Below, in pieces: positions 53,219 through 63,121 of a stretch of 64,000 nucleotides of DNA. Position numbers and translations under genes: made by a program. The stretch is from positions 1 through 64,000 of the forward strand of contig NZ_JAJFAY010000004.1 in the NCBI RefSeq assembly GCF_021083305.1. Reading direction: 5' to 3'. Every line of letters begins with the position of its first letter. Position 1 is the stretch's first letter. The notes beneath the pieces were generated by a model. It searched no databases. It was not told the DNA's origin and saw only the letters and a program-made list of their open reading frames with translations. Source of the DNA: Haladaptatus sp. DYF46. GTDB taxonomy: Archaea > Halobacteriota > Halobacteria > Halobacteriales > Haladaptataceae.

Positions 53219-53623
53219 TCAGCCGTTACGTAGCCACACCGCCGCGACGCCCAAGTACAGCAGTTCCACGACTTTCGTCACCACTCCCAGCGTCTCCGGT
53301 TCCTCGGCCCCGACGACCGGAAGCCCGACCGTAACGTGAGCGACGTAGAGTACGATGGCGACGACCGCAATGGCGACGCCGAGCCACCATCCCCACTGCC
53401 GATTCCGATAGATACCGACGGCGGCGACCACTGTCGCGACGAAGTCCGCGGCGAAGAGCACGCCGAGGTAGGTGGCTTCCTCCAGATGCTCGGGGACCAA
53501 AGCGAGATGAAGCAGCCCCGTGATGAGGACGAGTCCGGCACCCGCAACCGCGAACTGGTGGCGTCTCGATCGGCGATTCGCATCGGTGGCCGTCGCGTCG
53601 GCACGTCGTGCAGAGGTGTTCAT
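53219..53623 (-). CDS. Small four-segment membrane protein
   Basis: A 134-residue protein with a basic start (MNTSARRADATATDANRRS), then hydrophobic segments at FAVAGAGLVLITGLLHLAL, YLGVLFAADFVATVVAAVG, WGWWLGVAIAVVAIVLYVAH and VVELLYLGVAAVWL. It is unrecognised. It converges on the membrane gene before it and lies downstream of the P-type ATPase on the same strand, 144 nt away, so the two might be co-transcribed. Confidence 0.65.
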   Translation of the reverse strand: MNTSARRADATATDANRRSRRHQFAVAGAGLVLITGLLHLALVPEHLEEATYLGVLFAADFVATVVAAVGIYRNRQWGWWLGVAIAVVAIVLYVAHVTVGLPVVGAEEPETLGVVTKVVELLYLGVAAVWLRNG

Positions 53624-53767
53624 GGTCGGTGGCTCCGAAACGGAATTCGACGGGTCGCTCGTCGGATTCTCGGGGTCCCATAGGTCGGGGACGGAAATAG
53701 CGCCGCTGGTACGGCCGTCGAAAACGACCGAGAACGGTGACTGGGCGGAGAAGCGGATCGGAAGCGG

Positions 53768-56413
53768 TTATTCTCGAAGGTTTTCGGGCCGAATCCGCGA
53801 CAGCCGCATCGCGTTGCCCGTGACCGCCGTCGTCATGCCCGCGTCGCCGACGAGCACGGCGGCCCAGATGGGGACGAGACCGAACGGCACCGCGACGGCG
53901 AGCGCGGCTTTCGCGGCGAGGCTCGTCCAGACGTTCTGGCGGATGACACCGTTCGCGTCGTGTGCGAGATCGTAGACGTACGGCAGTTTCGAGAGGTCGT
54001 CGGCCATCAGCGCGATGTCGGCGGTTTCGAGCGCGGTATCGGTACCGGCGGCACCCATCGCGACGCCGACCGTCGCGGTGGCGAGCGCCGGGGCGTCGTT
54101 GATGCCGTCCCCAACCATCGCAGTACCATCGACGTTCGAATCGAGTTCCTCGATGGCTTCGACCTTCTCCTCCGGAAGGAGTCCGGCGCGATACTCGTCC
54201 ACGCCAACCTGTTCGGCGATGGCCTTCGCCGTCCGCTCGTTGTCGCCCGTGAGCATCACGAGGTGGTCGATGCCGAGGTCACGGAGGCGTTGGACGGCGG
54301 CTTTCGCGTCGTCGCGTACCTCGTCCGCGACGGCAATCGCGCCTTCGAGTTCGTCCTCCGTCCCGACCAGCACGACCGTCTTCCCCTCGCTCTGGAGCGA
54401 GGGAACCGCGTCTTCGAGCAGGTCGAGGCAGTCGTTTCGCTCGCAGAGGTCGCGGGTCGTCGCCGCGGCGGCGACGCCTCCGTCCGTCGCGTGAACGTGG
54501 TTCAGCTCGAACCCGAGGCTCTCGAACAGGCCGGGTTTGCCCGCGTAGTGGGTCGTGCCGCTGAGGTCCGCGCGGACGCCCTTGCCCGTGAGGCTCTCGA
54601 AGTCGTCGATTTCGTGTTTCGTGACGTTCGCGCCGTCCGCTTCGGCGACGATGGCCTCGCCGATGGGGTGTTCGCTCCTCGATTCGAGGCCGTGTGCACA
54701 GCGGAGGACATCCTCCTCGGTGTTGCCGTTGAGCGGAATCACGTCGGTGACGGTCAGTTCGCCCTTCGTCAGCGTTCCCGTCTTGTCGAAGGCGACGGCC
54801 TCGACGTCGCCCATCGCTTCGAGGTGGTTGCCGCCCTTGATGAGGACGCCGTTCTTCGCCGCGCTGGTAATGCCGGAGACGACGGTGACGGGTGTGCTGA
54901 TGACGAACGCGCAGGGACACGAGAGGACGACGAGCGTCAATCCGTAGACGAACCACGTTACCCACGGTTCCGCGAAGAACAGCGGCGGAACGACGGCGAC
55001 GAGCACGGCGAAGGCGAGAACGACGGGCGTGTAGTAGGCCGCGAACCGTTCCACGAACTGCTCGCGCTCGGTCTTGTTCCCCTGTGCCTCCTCGACCATG
55101 TCGATGATGCGCGAGAGGGTGTTGTCGGAGGCGTCCGAGGTGACTTCCACTTCGAGGTAGCCGCCCTCGTTGATGGTTCCCGCGAACACCTCGTCGCCCG
55201 TCGTCTTGTCCACCGGGACGCTCTCGCCCGTGATCGGCGCTTGATTGACCGCGCTCTCGCCGTCGGCGACCGTCCCGTCCATCGGAATTTTCTCGCCGGG
55301 ACGGACCACGACCACGTCGCCGACGGTCACGGCATCGACGGGAATCGTCTCCTCCTCGCCGTCGCGTTTGACCGTCGCCTCGTCCGGCGAGAGGTCCATC
55401 AGTTCTTGGAGGGAGTTTCGCGCCTTGTCCATCGAGTAGCGTTCGAGAAGTTCCGCGACGCTGAACAGGAACGCGAGCGTGGCGGCTTCCAGATAGAGCG
55501 ACCGTCCGAAACCGACGCTGACCGCGAGCGCGCCGAGGATGGCGACACTCATCAGCAGGTCGATGTCGAGGTTCCGGTTGCGAAGCGAGTAGTAGCCGTT
55601 CGTGACGATGGCCTGCCCGCCGACGAGGACGGCCAGCAGAAACGCCACGTCCGCAATCGTGATTTCGATGGTCCCGGCCGAGAGGAGGCCGCCAGCGCCG
55701 ACGACGGTGGCGTTTTGCCCGACGAGCAGGAACTCGAAGAGCAGACCGAGCGCGACGAAGACGCCGCTGGTCCACGTTTTGAGCGCGCGCGAACTCCGCC
55801 AGACGCTCTCCGAATCGAGCGACCCGCCGTCGGTTTCGTCCGCGCTCGTCCCGACGACGTCGTAGCCGGCGGTTTCGATGGCCGCCGTCACGTCGCTCAC
55901 GGACGCGGACGGATCGGTGGTGACGACGACCGTCCCCGTCGTCGGTCGCGTATCGTACGTTCGAAGGCCGGAAACGCCGTCGAGGGCGTTCTCGATTTTT
56001 CCGGCGCAGGACGCACAGTCCATATCGGGAACGGAGAGTGTCACCTCCGAGGAGTCGTCTTCGACCGCATAGCCAGCCTTTTCGACCCGATTTTCGACGG
56101 CCGCGGCGTCCGTTTCGGTCGCATCGAACTCCACGGTGAGGGTTCCGGTCGTGACCTGCGGGTCGATGGCGTCGATGCCGTCCAGTTTTCGGACGCTGGT
56201 TTCGACCTTCCCGGCACAGGAGGGACAGTCCATATCGGGAACGGACAATCGGACGACATCGCGGTTTCCAGCGCCGTCGGCGACGATGTCTCCGTTTTCC
56301 GACTCGCCGCGCTGGCCGCCGTCGTGGCTCTCGTGGACGTGGTTGCCGTGGTCGTCACTACAACCACACGAACCGGAGTCGGGGGAGGATGGATCCGAAC
56401 CCGCGTCGTTCAT
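53768..56413 (-). CDS. Heavy-metal P1B-type ATPase, probably Zn2+/Cd2+ class
   Basis: An 881-residue exporter. The N-terminus has a Cys/His-rich stretch (CGCSDDHGNHVHESHDG) and two HMA domains (PDMDCPSCAGK, PDMDCASCAGK). The core shows the transport motif SCPCAFVIS, phosphorylation site DKTGTLTKGE, the SEHPIGEAI nucleotide site and GDGINDAPAL. The last helices read NVWTSLAAK and then GDAGMT, an N-x7-K ... D-x-G pattern of the P1B-2 (Zn/Cd/Pb) class, not the copper class. It pumps metal out of the cytoplasm. A long open frame exactly antisense to it is a G+C artefact. Confidence 0.92.
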   Translation of the reverse strand: MNDAGSDPSSPDSGSCGCSDDHGNHVHESHDGGQRGESENGDIVADGAGNRDVVRLSVPDMDCPSCAGKVETSVRKLDGIDAIDPQVTTGTLTVEFDATETDAAAVENRVEKAGYAVEDDSSEVTLSVPDMDCASCAGKIENALDGVSGLRTYDTRPTTGTVVVTTDPSASVSDVTAAIETAGYDVVGTSADETDGGSLDSESVWRSSRALKTWTSGVFVALGLLFEFLLVGQNATVVGAGGLLSAGTIEITIADVAFLLAVLVGGQAIVTNGYYSLRNRNLDIDLLMSVAILGALAVSVGFGRSLYLEAATLAFLFSVAELLERYSMDKARNSLQELMDLSPDEATVKRDGEEETIPVDAVTVGDVVVVRPGEKIPMDGTVADGESAVNQAPITGESVPVDKTTGDEVFAGTINEGGYLEVEVTSDASDNTLSRIIDMVEEAQGNKTEREQFVERFAAYYTPVVLAFAVLVAVVPPLFFAEPWVTWFVYGLTLVVLSCPCAFVISTPVTVVSGITSAAKNGVLIKGGNHLEAMGDVEAVAFDKTGTLTKGELTVTDVIPLNGNTEEDVLRCAHGLESRSEHPIGEAIVAEADGANVTKHEIDDFESLTGKGVRADLSGTTHYAGKPGLFESLGFELNHVHATDGGVAAAATTRDLCERNDCLDLLEDAVPSLQSEGKTVVLVGTEDELEGAIAVADEVRDDAKAAVQRLRDLGIDHLVMLTGDNERTAKAIAEQVGVDEYRAGLLPEEKVEAIEELDSNVDGTAMVGDGINDAPALATATVGVAMGAAGTDTALETADIALMADDLSKLPYVYDLAHDANGVIRQNVWTSLAAKAALAVAVPFGLVPIWAAVLVGDAGMTTAVTGNAMRLSRIRPENLRE

Positions 56414-56514
56414 ACTCGAACGTAGTCCCCATCGACTTATTAATCCAACTGCTACGAATCGGCGGTTCGTTACGTAGAGATTATTAAAATGAGTGATCCA
56501 GATTGTTATCGTGA

Positions 56515-57249
56515 TTACGACGGGATTTGGCCCGTCGCCATGAGGTATTGGAGGCTGAACAGTACCGCATCGTACGCGCCGTGGACGAGGATGGGAACCA
56601 CGAGGTTGTCGGTGTACTCGTACAGGATTCCGAGGATGAGCGACAGCGTGAACACGGTTCCGATGGAGACGAGTTTTCCGGCCCCCGAGAGCGAGAAGAC
56701 GTGGACGACGGCGAAGAGCGCGCTCGCCAGAACGATGGCTCGTGCCGGGCGAAACGTTTTGCGCAGGAGTCCCTGAATGAGACCCCGATACAGCAACTCC
56801 TCGCCGGGACCGATGAGGAGGAACGAGAGCGGAATCAACAACAGATAGATGTCGGGGTTTCCGCTCGCCATATCGACGACGGTGTTCTGTGCCGATTGGA
56901 GGCCGAGGCGCTGAATCAGTTGTGAGATTATCTGGAGGGCTCCGAAGAGGACGACGAATCCGACGAGGGCCATACCGAGATCCCGAAGCGAGGGGACGTG
57001 GGCGTGAATGAAATCGAGCCCGAGATTTCGATACGTCAAGTAGCCGAGCGCGATACCGCCGAAGGTCACGCCCTGGAGCATGACGGTACTGATCGCAATG
57101 AAAAGCGCGGGTCGGTTCAGAACGTCGATACCGACGGCCGCGAAGGCGAGCGCGGCCAGTGCGACGACGACCTGTCCGACACCAAATGCTCCGAACGAAA
57201 GGAGGAATCCGACGCCGAACGTCCGAAGCTGGGTACCTGAATTACTCAT
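56515..57249 (-). CDS. CPBP-family intramembrane glutamic endopeptidase
   Basis: A 244-residue membrane protein from ATG at 57249. It carries the CPBP (Abi) motifs: GPGEELLYRGLIQGLL (the E-E-xxx-R motif), LFAVVHVFSL (F-xxx-H) and ILVHGAYDAVLF (H-xxx-D). These form the catalytic Glu/His site of type II CAAX-like proteases in the membrane. The substrate is unknown; homologues process peptides or lipidated proteins. It is divergent from the arylsulfotransferase-like gene. Confidence 0.9.
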   Translation of the reverse strand: MSNSGTQLRTFGVGFLLSFGAFGVGQVVVALAALAFAAVGIDVLNRPALFIAISTVMLQGVTFGGIALGYLTYRNLGLDFIHAHVPSLRDLGMALVGFVVLFGALQIISQLIQRLGLQSAQNTVVDMASGNPDIYLLLIPLSFLLIGPGEELLYRGLIQGLLRKTFRPARAIVLASALFAVVHVFSLSGAGKLVSIGTVFTLSLILGILYEYTDNLVVPILVHGAYDAVLFSLQYLMATGQIPS

Positions 57250-57448
57250 CCGTGCAGAATACGGACGCACCCTTTCTTCCTCTTTCGGTTGCGGAACGGT
57301 AGACGACCGCGGAGTGGATTCATCCGAAAAAGCGTGCCACCAGTTGTCACATTACTGTCACCGACAGTTCATCTTTTCGCAAAAAATGATAGTTATATCA
57401 CGCGTTCGGTCAAAACCGGTATATTTTCGGAACTAATAGTGGGGGGTA

Positions 57449-58894
57449 ATGGTATCAAAGCGGATGTGTCGGCTCTTCTTCGCCGGACTGGTGATATTAT
57501 CCGGGGTCGCGGTCGTGAACTCGTACGCCTCCACCCCCGGCAGTTCCGCGGATTTCCGCGGCAAATCACAGTCCGAGATTAGGGCCGAAACGGGTCAAAT
57601 GGTTCCCCCCCGTCAGAACATCACCGTCATCGCAACGGACTCCAACTCGTGGCTCGGCCGGGAAGCAAGCGGTCCCCGCGCACGGGCGGAACTCGTCGCG
57701 TTCAACCCGAACGGGTCGATTCTGTACTACAACGACTCCCATACACGCTACTGGGACGTGGACCCCGTGAAGGGGACGACGGCCACGGTCGAATACTCGT
57801 ACGCGGACCACCTGAAGAAGGCGGAGTGTCCGACCGACTGGAATCTCTCGCGTCGAAACGTCGACGAAAAGACGTGGAACGAGTACATGAAGGTTCACGG
57901 CGAGGTGGGCGCGTGTACGCGAAACGGAATCGAGCGCGTCAACCTGACCACGGGTGAAGTTACCGACGTCTGGTCGGAGGCCACACCGGGAAAGGAAGCG
58001 ACGCGCTATCACGACATGGACCGTCTGAATAAAACGCACTTCGTCGTGGCGGACATCTTCCTCGACCGGGTGTTCATCGTGGATACGAGGGACGGACAGG
58101 TCGAGTGGACGTGGAACGCGAGCGACGCGTTTTCGACCAGCGACACCGGCGGGCCGTACCCGGACGACTGGACGCACATCAACAACGTCGAAGTCCTCGA
58201 CGACGGGAGGATCGCCGTCAGCGCCCGCAACAACGACCGAGTGCTGTTCCTGAAGCGCGGTCAGGGCCTGGTGAAGAACTGGACGCTCGGTGAAGAGGAC
58301 AACTACGACATCCTCTACGAGCAACACAACCCCGACTTCATCGAGGAGGACGAGGGCGGTCCGGCCGAACTCGTCGCCGACTCCGAGAACAACCGCGTGG
58401 TCGAATACCAGCGCGAGAACGGCACGTGGGAGCGGACGTGGACGTGGCAGGATTCGAAGACGCAGTGGCCCCGCGACGCGGACCGCCTCCCGAACGGCCA
58501 CACGCTCATCACCGACTCGAACGGCAATCGGGTCTTCGAGGTGAACGAGAAGGGTAAAATCGTGTGGGACGTGCAGATAGCGTTCCCGTACGAAGCCGAA
58601 CGGCTCGGAACCGGCGACGAGAGCGCTGGCGGCCCGAGCGCTAAAAAGGCCGGTCTCGAATCGAGGTCCAACGGCGTCGTCAACAAGTTCTGGATCGGCG
58701 TGAAGGACGCCATCCCCGGCAAGTACCTCAACGGCCTGATGTACATCACGCCGGTCTGGATCGGCGTTCCCGAACTGTTCGCCGTCCTCATCGGCGTCCT
58801 CTCACTCGTGACGTGGGGGCTGTTCGAACTGAAGTGGCGAGGCGTCTTCACGTCGGTCCGGCAACGAATCGAGTCGCTGAACGAAACGCGGTAG
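57449..58894 (+). CDS. Arylsulfotransferase (ASST)-like protein, membrane-anchored
   Basis: A 481-residue protein with a signal-like N-terminus (CRLFFAGLVILSGVAVVNSY), a beta-propeller body and a C-terminal membrane segment (LFAVLIGVLSLVTWGLFEL). Propeller blades contain WTHINNVEVLDDGRIAVSARN, VVEYQRENGTWERTWTW, and RDADRLPNGHTLITDSNGNRVFEV, as in the ASST/PQQ-like family. True ASSTs transfer sulfate between phenols via a catalytic His; which His here is not decided. It is exported and faces outward. Several haloarchaeal relatives exist without a known substrate. Confidence 0.8.
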   Translation: MVSKRMCRLFFAGLVILSGVAVVNSYASTPGSSADFRGKSQSEIRAETGQMVPPRQNITVIATDSNSWLGREASGPRARAELVAFNPNGSILYYNDSHTRYWDVDPVKGTTATVEYSYADHLKKAECPTDWNLSRRNVDEKTWNEYMKVHGEVGACTRNGIERVNLTTGEVTDVWSEATPGKEATRYHDMDRLNKTHFVVADIFLDRVFIVDTRDGQVEWTWNASDAFSTSDTGGPYPDDWTHINNVEVLDDGRIAVSARNNDRVLFLKRGQGLVKNWTLGEEDNYDILYEQHNPDFIEEDEGGPAELVADSENNRVVEYQRENGTWERTWTWQDSKTQWPRDADRLPNGHTLITDSNGNRVFEVNEKGKIVWDVQIAFPYEAERLGTGDESAGGPSAKKAGLESRSNGVVNKFWIGVKDAIPGKYLNGLMYITPVWIGVPELFAVLIGVLSLVTWGLFELKWRGVFTSVRQRIESLNETR

Positions 58895-58987
58895 CTCGAT
58901 TCGGCACGCGAATCGAATCACCAAGTAAAAGGCAAAAAACGCGGTACTGGCCGCGGATTTTTCGGTAGGGAGAGAGGGCGAGAGCGT

Positions 58988-60019
58988 TCAGTGGTCGGAT
59001 TCGGCCGCGAGCGAGCGAAGGCCGTCGAGGCGGTCCTCGATTTCCGGATGGGTCCGCACCGAAATCGGGAGCGAATCGAACGCGCCGCCCTCCTCTCCGA
59101 ATCCGCCGGGAAGGAAACAGAGCTGTTTGACGCCGTCGACGGCGCGTGCGTCATGGTCGGGCGCGGATGGACCATCCGCGCCGAGCGTCCTGAGCGCGGA
59201 CGCCATCGACGCCGGACTGCCCGAAAGCGTCGCCCCCGCACGGTCTGCGATGAACTCCCGGTCGTGGGAGAGACGACTCGCGAGCGAGACGACGGGCATC
59301 GCCAGCAATCCCAGCACGACCCCGCCGAACAGCAGGACGAAGGCGACGAGGAGGACGTACGTGACGGTGTATCGGACGCCGAACAACGGCGCATCGATGA
59401 CCGCCGCGCTCGGAACGTAGAGGAGGACGATTGTGACGAGCCACGCGGTTCGGCGGGCCGAGCGGCCCAACCCGAGGTCTTCGAGCAGGGAGTAATCGCC
59501 CGCCAGCGCCGGGAGGAAGGTCGCCAAGGTCAGCACCGTCGCGTCGCGGTTTTTGACGTGTGCGAGTTCGTGGGCGAGTACGGCGTCGAGTTCGTCCGCG
59601 GAGAGCGCGGCGAGAAGGCCGGTCGAAACGACGACCGTCGCACGTCGGGGGGTTCCGACGGTGAAGGCGTTCGGAACGTCCCTCTCGGTGACGGCGACGG
59701 TCGGGACGGCGACGTCCGCTCCGGTCGCGAGCCGTCGGACGCGGGCGAGCAACTCCGGATACTCCTCGTCGGTGACGACGGTCGCATCGACCTCCGAAAG
59801 GGCCTCGCGGCGGGTGTATCGCAGTTGTGCCCACGCGACGACCGCGGTCGCGGGGACGACCAGCGCCAGCCATCCCAAACCGGACGGGAGGGTGGTCGCG
59901 ATCGGAGCGAGCCACGGACGGAGGAGGAACGCGACACAGCCCACGAGCAGGAAGTCTGCGACCAGCACGCACGCGAGGGTGGCGACGATTCGCCGAGTCA
60001 GAGCGGGGTCTCGTGACAT
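58988..60019 (-). CDS. M48-family zinc metalloprotease (HtpX-like)
   Basis: A 343-residue membrane protease from ATG at 60019. Two N-terminal membrane segments are followed by a cytoplasmic part with VPNAFTVGTPRRATVVVSTG and the zinc motif HELAHVKNRD (about residues 150-159). Two further membrane segments (VLLVAFVLLFGGVVLGLLAMP among them) come next, then the third zinc ligand region DREFIADRAGA. It is likely a quality-control protease cutting misfolded membrane proteins. It is divergent from the DUF4129 operon by about 100 nt. Confidence 0.9.
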   Translation of the reverse strand: MSRDPALTRRIVATLACVLVADFLLVGCVAFLLRPWLAPIATTLPSGLGWLALVVPATAVVAWAQLRYTRREALSEVDATVVTDEEYPELLARVRRLATGADVAVPTVAVTERDVPNAFTVGTPRRATVVVSTGLLAALSADELDAVLAHELAHVKNRDATVLTLATFLPALAGDYSLLEDLGLGRSARRTAWLVTIVLLYVPSAAVIDAPLFGVRYTVTYVLLVAFVLLFGGVVLGLLAMPVVSLASRLSHDREFIADRAGATLSGSPASMASALRTLGADGPSAPDHDARAVDGVKQLCFLPGGFGEEGGAFDSLPISVRTHPEIEDRLDGLRSLAAESDH

Positions 60020-60120
60020 GTCGTACGTAACCTGTCGAGCCCACACCACATGAATGTTGGTTCAAGGATGTGTTCAGTGAGGAGAAGATATTTGCCGTAT
60101 GGGAAAGAACCCCAACACCA

Positions 60121-61179
60121 GTGGAACGCAATCGCCTCCGCGCCGCCCTCATCGCCCTCTGTGTCCTCGCGGTCGTTTTCGGCGCGTCGCTGTTTCCCGC
60201 CACCGGATTCGGGTCGTATCCCGCCGGGCCGGGGGGCGGCGATCGCGCCGTGAATCCGGGGGCACCCGACTCCGGCAGCAACTCGGCCGCCGGTAGCGGG
60301 AACCCGTCAGATGCAGGACCGGTGCAACCGACGACGGTACAGACGACTGACAGCGAGTCGAGCGACGGGTCGGCCAATTCCGGGACGGCCACCACGACGA
60401 CCACGACCGTCGCGAATGCGTCGCCCGACTCGTCCGGCGGTACGCCGCTGCTGCGAACGCTGGTGAAACTGGGTGGACTCGTGGTTCTCGGCGGACTCGT
60501 CGTCCTCGGCATCGGCTTTCGAACGGGAAACGTCGCACTCGACGGCACCGGCACGATACCCCTCACCGTTCGCGGGGTTCCCGTCGGCGAACTCGTCGGG
60601 AAGATCCCCGCCCGCACGATGGGCCTCGTCGTGGGGTTTTCGGCGTCGATTCCGCGGCTCGCAGACGACGCACTCGACCTTCTCGCCGAGGTCGGACGCG
60701 GCCTCTCCGCGAGTACCGTCGGACTCGGGTCGGCGCTCGGACGGACGGTGGCCGTCATCGGACGGGGTTTCAGCGGGACGCTCCTCGCCATCGGGAGCGT
60801 CGGAAGCGGCCTGTTTTCGATCCCACGCGCGCTCTCCCGTCCGACCCTGTCGGGGCGTTCGAAGGGGAACTCCGGGAATCGAGCCGCGACGAACGAGGGA
60901 ACCGCCGCGGCGGAACCCGAGGAGCGCGGACCGCCGAGCATCGAAGAGGCATGGGAATCCATGACCGAACACCTGTCGGTCAGGCGTCGGCGGACGAGGA
61001 CGCCCGCCGAGTACGCACGGGAAGCGACGGAACGCGGCTATCCCGCCGACGCGGTGCGACAGTTGACCGACGCCTTCCGTGAAGTTCGGTACGGGAGTTT
61101 CCCGCCGACGGCGAAGCGGACGAAACTCGCCCGCGCGGCGCTGGACAAAATCGAGCGATTCAGGGAGGGAGACGAATGA
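60121..61179 (+). CDS. DUF4129-domain protein
   Basis: A 352-residue membrane protein from GTG 60121 (ATG 60070 is an alternative, but its extra residues are polar). A signal-like helix (LRAALIALCVLAVVFGASL) is followed by a Thr/Ser-rich outside region, one membrane segment (LGGLVVLGGLVVLGIGF) and a C-terminal cytoplasmic part. The last 65 residues match DUF4129: TPAEYAREATERGYPADAVR, EVRYGSFPPTAKRTKLARA. The stop overlaps the next start (ATGA). In archaea this domain is found with MoxR and DUF58 genes and is thought to aid assembly of surface or von Willebrand-type proteins. Confidence 0.8.
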   Translation: MERNRLRAALIALCVLAVVFGASLFPATGFGSYPAGPGGGDRAVNPGAPDSGSNSAAGSGNPSDAGPVQPTTVQTTDSESSDGSANSGTATTTTTTVANASPDSSGGTPLLRTLVKLGGLVVLGGLVVLGIGFRTGNVALDGTGTIPLTVRGVPVGELVGKIPARTMGLVVGFSASIPRLADDALDLLAEVGRGLSASTVGLGSALGRTVAVIGRGFSGTLLAIGSVGSGLFSIPRALSRPTLSGRSKGNSGNRAATNEGTAAAEPEERGPPSIEEAWESMTEHLSVRRRRTRTPAEYAREATERGYPADAVRQLTDAFREVRYGSFPPTAKRTKLARAALDKIERFREGDE

Positions 61180-61850
61180 TGCGCTCCGTCGGGCGCGTCG
61201 TCGGCCGCATCGTCGGCCGTGTCGGAGCGGTGTTCAGGGACGGTCGGACCCGTGAACGACTCCTCCTCGGTCTCGGCATCTGTTCGCTAGTACTCTCGTT
61301 CGCCACGGTGTTCGCACCGTGGGCCGTGCCGGAAGCGACGGTCAAACCGCTGGTTGGGTGGATAGCCGCTCCGACGACGATTTTCGTCCTCGCCGGAGTT
61401 GGTGGACTGTTGGCTATCTGGTCGCTCGGCGGCGACGTGACGAGCGAGCGCGAAGCGGTCTGGCGACCGAAACGCGATCCCGAACGGGCGCACTACTACG
61501 AGCATCGGACGAGCGGGTCGGAGGTGGACGAGGGTCTCGGTCTGTCCGGAAACCTCGAACTGAGACCCAGAGAGCGCCGCAGTCGGCGGGCGACGACGCG
61601 CCGCCACATCAGGCGCGCCGCGATAGAGACGCTCCGTTCGGAGGGCTACACGAGGAACGAAGCCAGAGCGCGAATCGAAAACGGGTCGTGGAGCGACGAC
61701 CCGCGGGCGACGGCGTTCTTCGGCGCGTCGAGCGCGAACATCCCGCTTCGAACGCGTATCGTCGATTGGGCGCGGGGGGAGACGTTCGACCGCCGCGCCG
61801 AACGGGCGGTATCCGAACTGCAATCCCGAAACGGGGGTGAGTCTCGATGA
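61176..61850 (+). CDS. Membrane protein of the MoxR/DUF58 operon (DUF7269-like)
   Basis: A 224-residue protein with two hydrophobic segments near the N-terminus (LLLGLGICSLVLSFATVFAP and PTTIFVLAGVGGLLAIWSL) and a basic cytoplasmic tail with helices such as RRHIRRAAIETLRSEGYTRN and EARARIENGSWSDD. This fits the operon partner found between DUF4129 and DUF58 genes in haloarchaea. Its start overlaps the previous stop and its stop overlaps the DUF58 start, both as ATGA. Function unknown. Confidence 0.7.
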   Translation: MMRSVGRVVGRIVGRVGAVFRDGRTRERLLLGLGICSLVLSFATVFAPWAVPEATVKPLVGWIAAPTTIFVLAGVGGLLAIWSLGGDVTSEREAVWRPKRDPERAHYYEHRTSGSEVDEGLGLSGNLELRPRERRSRRATTRRHIRRAAIETLRSEGYTRNEARARIENGSWSDDPRATAFFGASSANIPLRTRIVDWARGETFDRRAERAVSELQSRNGGESR

Positions 61851-63121
61851 GCAAGGGTCCCGAATTGAACGCCGGAATGACGGTCGCCCTCCTCGCCGGT
61901 GCGGCGGGCGTCGTCACCGGGAACACCGTGATGTTCCTCTCCGCCGTCGTCGGGTTCGTCTACGCGGCCTACCAGTTCACGTCGGGGACGCCGGACCTGA
62001 ACGTCGAACTCGACCGCGATGTGGAAGAGCGGTCGCCGCGGCCGAGCGAGGACGTCACGGTTACCCTCACGGCGGAAAATCGCGGCGAGAACGCGATTGC
62101 GGACCTTCGCATCGTCGACGGCGTGCCGGAGCGATTGGCCGTGGTCGATGGGTCGCCGCGCCACGGGACGAGCCTCGGACCCGGTGAAACCGTCTCGTTC
62201 TCCTATACGGTTCGAAGCCAGCGCGGAACGCACGAGTTCACGCCGACGACGCTCGTCGCCAAATCCACGAGCGGGACGAAGGAAGTCCGCGAGGAACGGA
62301 CCCTTCCCGCGACGATGACCTGCGACACGTTCGTCGAGGACGTGCCGCTGTCGAAGTTGACGACCCCGACGCCGGGACATATCGAGACGGACGCGAGCGG
62401 CGAAGGCATCGAGTTCCATTCGACGCGCGAGTATCGGCCATCGGACCCCATGAGCCGAATCGACTGGAAGCGGTTCGCCCGGACGCGGGAACTGACGACG
62501 GTGAACTTCCGGGAGAGTCGCGCGGCGACCGTGTTACTTCTCGTGGACGCCCGTCCCGCCGCCTGCATCGCTCGCCGGTCGGGCGAACCCGACGCCATCG
62601 ACCTCTCGGTGTACGCCGCGGAGCGAATCGCCAACGCGCTCGTCCGACAGAACGACCGCGTCGGTCTGGCCCTGTACGGGCCACAGGAGTTGTATCTCCC
62701 GCCCGGCGGCGGACGGGAGCAGGTCGCCCGCGTTCGCGGAGCGTTGGAGGAAGTCGAGACGCCGGACGAACTGTCGGGCGTCAGCGGGCTGTTCGGTTCG
62801 AGGCGGAAGGAGCGAACGATGGAGCGGCGGTTCAAACGCCTTCGAAAGCGGCTCTCCTCGGACACGCAGGTGATATTCCTCACGCCGCTCACCGACGATA
62901 TCGCCGTGGACGTAACGAAGCGCTTCGACGCCTACGGCCACGCGGTGACGGTCGTCGCGCCGGACCTGACGGGGACGGAGACGGCCGGCGGCGCGGTGTC
63001 GGACATCGCACGGACGAAACGGCTGAACGAGATTCGACGGGGCAGCGTCCGAACCATCGACTGGTCGCCGGACGAACCGCTCGCGACGGCGGTCGAAAAG
63101 AGCGCGAGGTGGTCCGCATGA
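61847..63121 (+). CDS. DUF58-domain protein
   Basis: A 424-residue protein. Two N-terminal hydrophobic segments are followed by a DUF11-like or immunoglobulin-like outside/middle region (RPSEDVTVTLTAENRGENAI). The DUF58 signature is STREYRPSDPMSRIDWKRFA and the following TVNFRESRAATVLLLVDARP is the start of a vWA-like fold. DUF58 proteins act with MoxR AAA ATPases. The gene is coupled by ATGA overlaps at both ends. Confidence 0.9.
   Translation: MSKGPELNAGMTVALLAGAAGVVTGNTVMFLSAVVGFVYAAYQFTSGTPDLNVELDRDVEERSPRPSEDVTVTLTAENRGENAIADLRIVDGVPERLAVVDGSPRHGTSLGPGETVSFSYTVRSQRGTHEFTPTTLVAKSTSGTKEVREERTLPATMTCDTFVEDVPLSKLTTPTPGHIETDASGEGIEFHSTREYRPSDPMSRIDWKRFARTRELTTVNFRESRAATVLLLVDARPAACIARRSGEPDAIDLSVYAAERIANALVRQNDRVGLALYGPQELYLPPGGGREQVARVRGALEEVETPDELSGVSGLFGSRRKERTMERRFKRLRKRLSSDTQVIFLTPLTDDIAVDVTKRFDAYGHAVTVVAPDLTGTETAGGAVSDIARTKRLNEIRRGSVRTIDWSPDEPLATAVEKSARWSA

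Noticed and set aside
53960..56425. An 821-codon open frame on the plus strand
   Set aside because: It is exactly antisense to the P1B ATPase, Arg/Asp/Val-rich without any domain, and arises from the G+C-rich third-position bias of the real gene.
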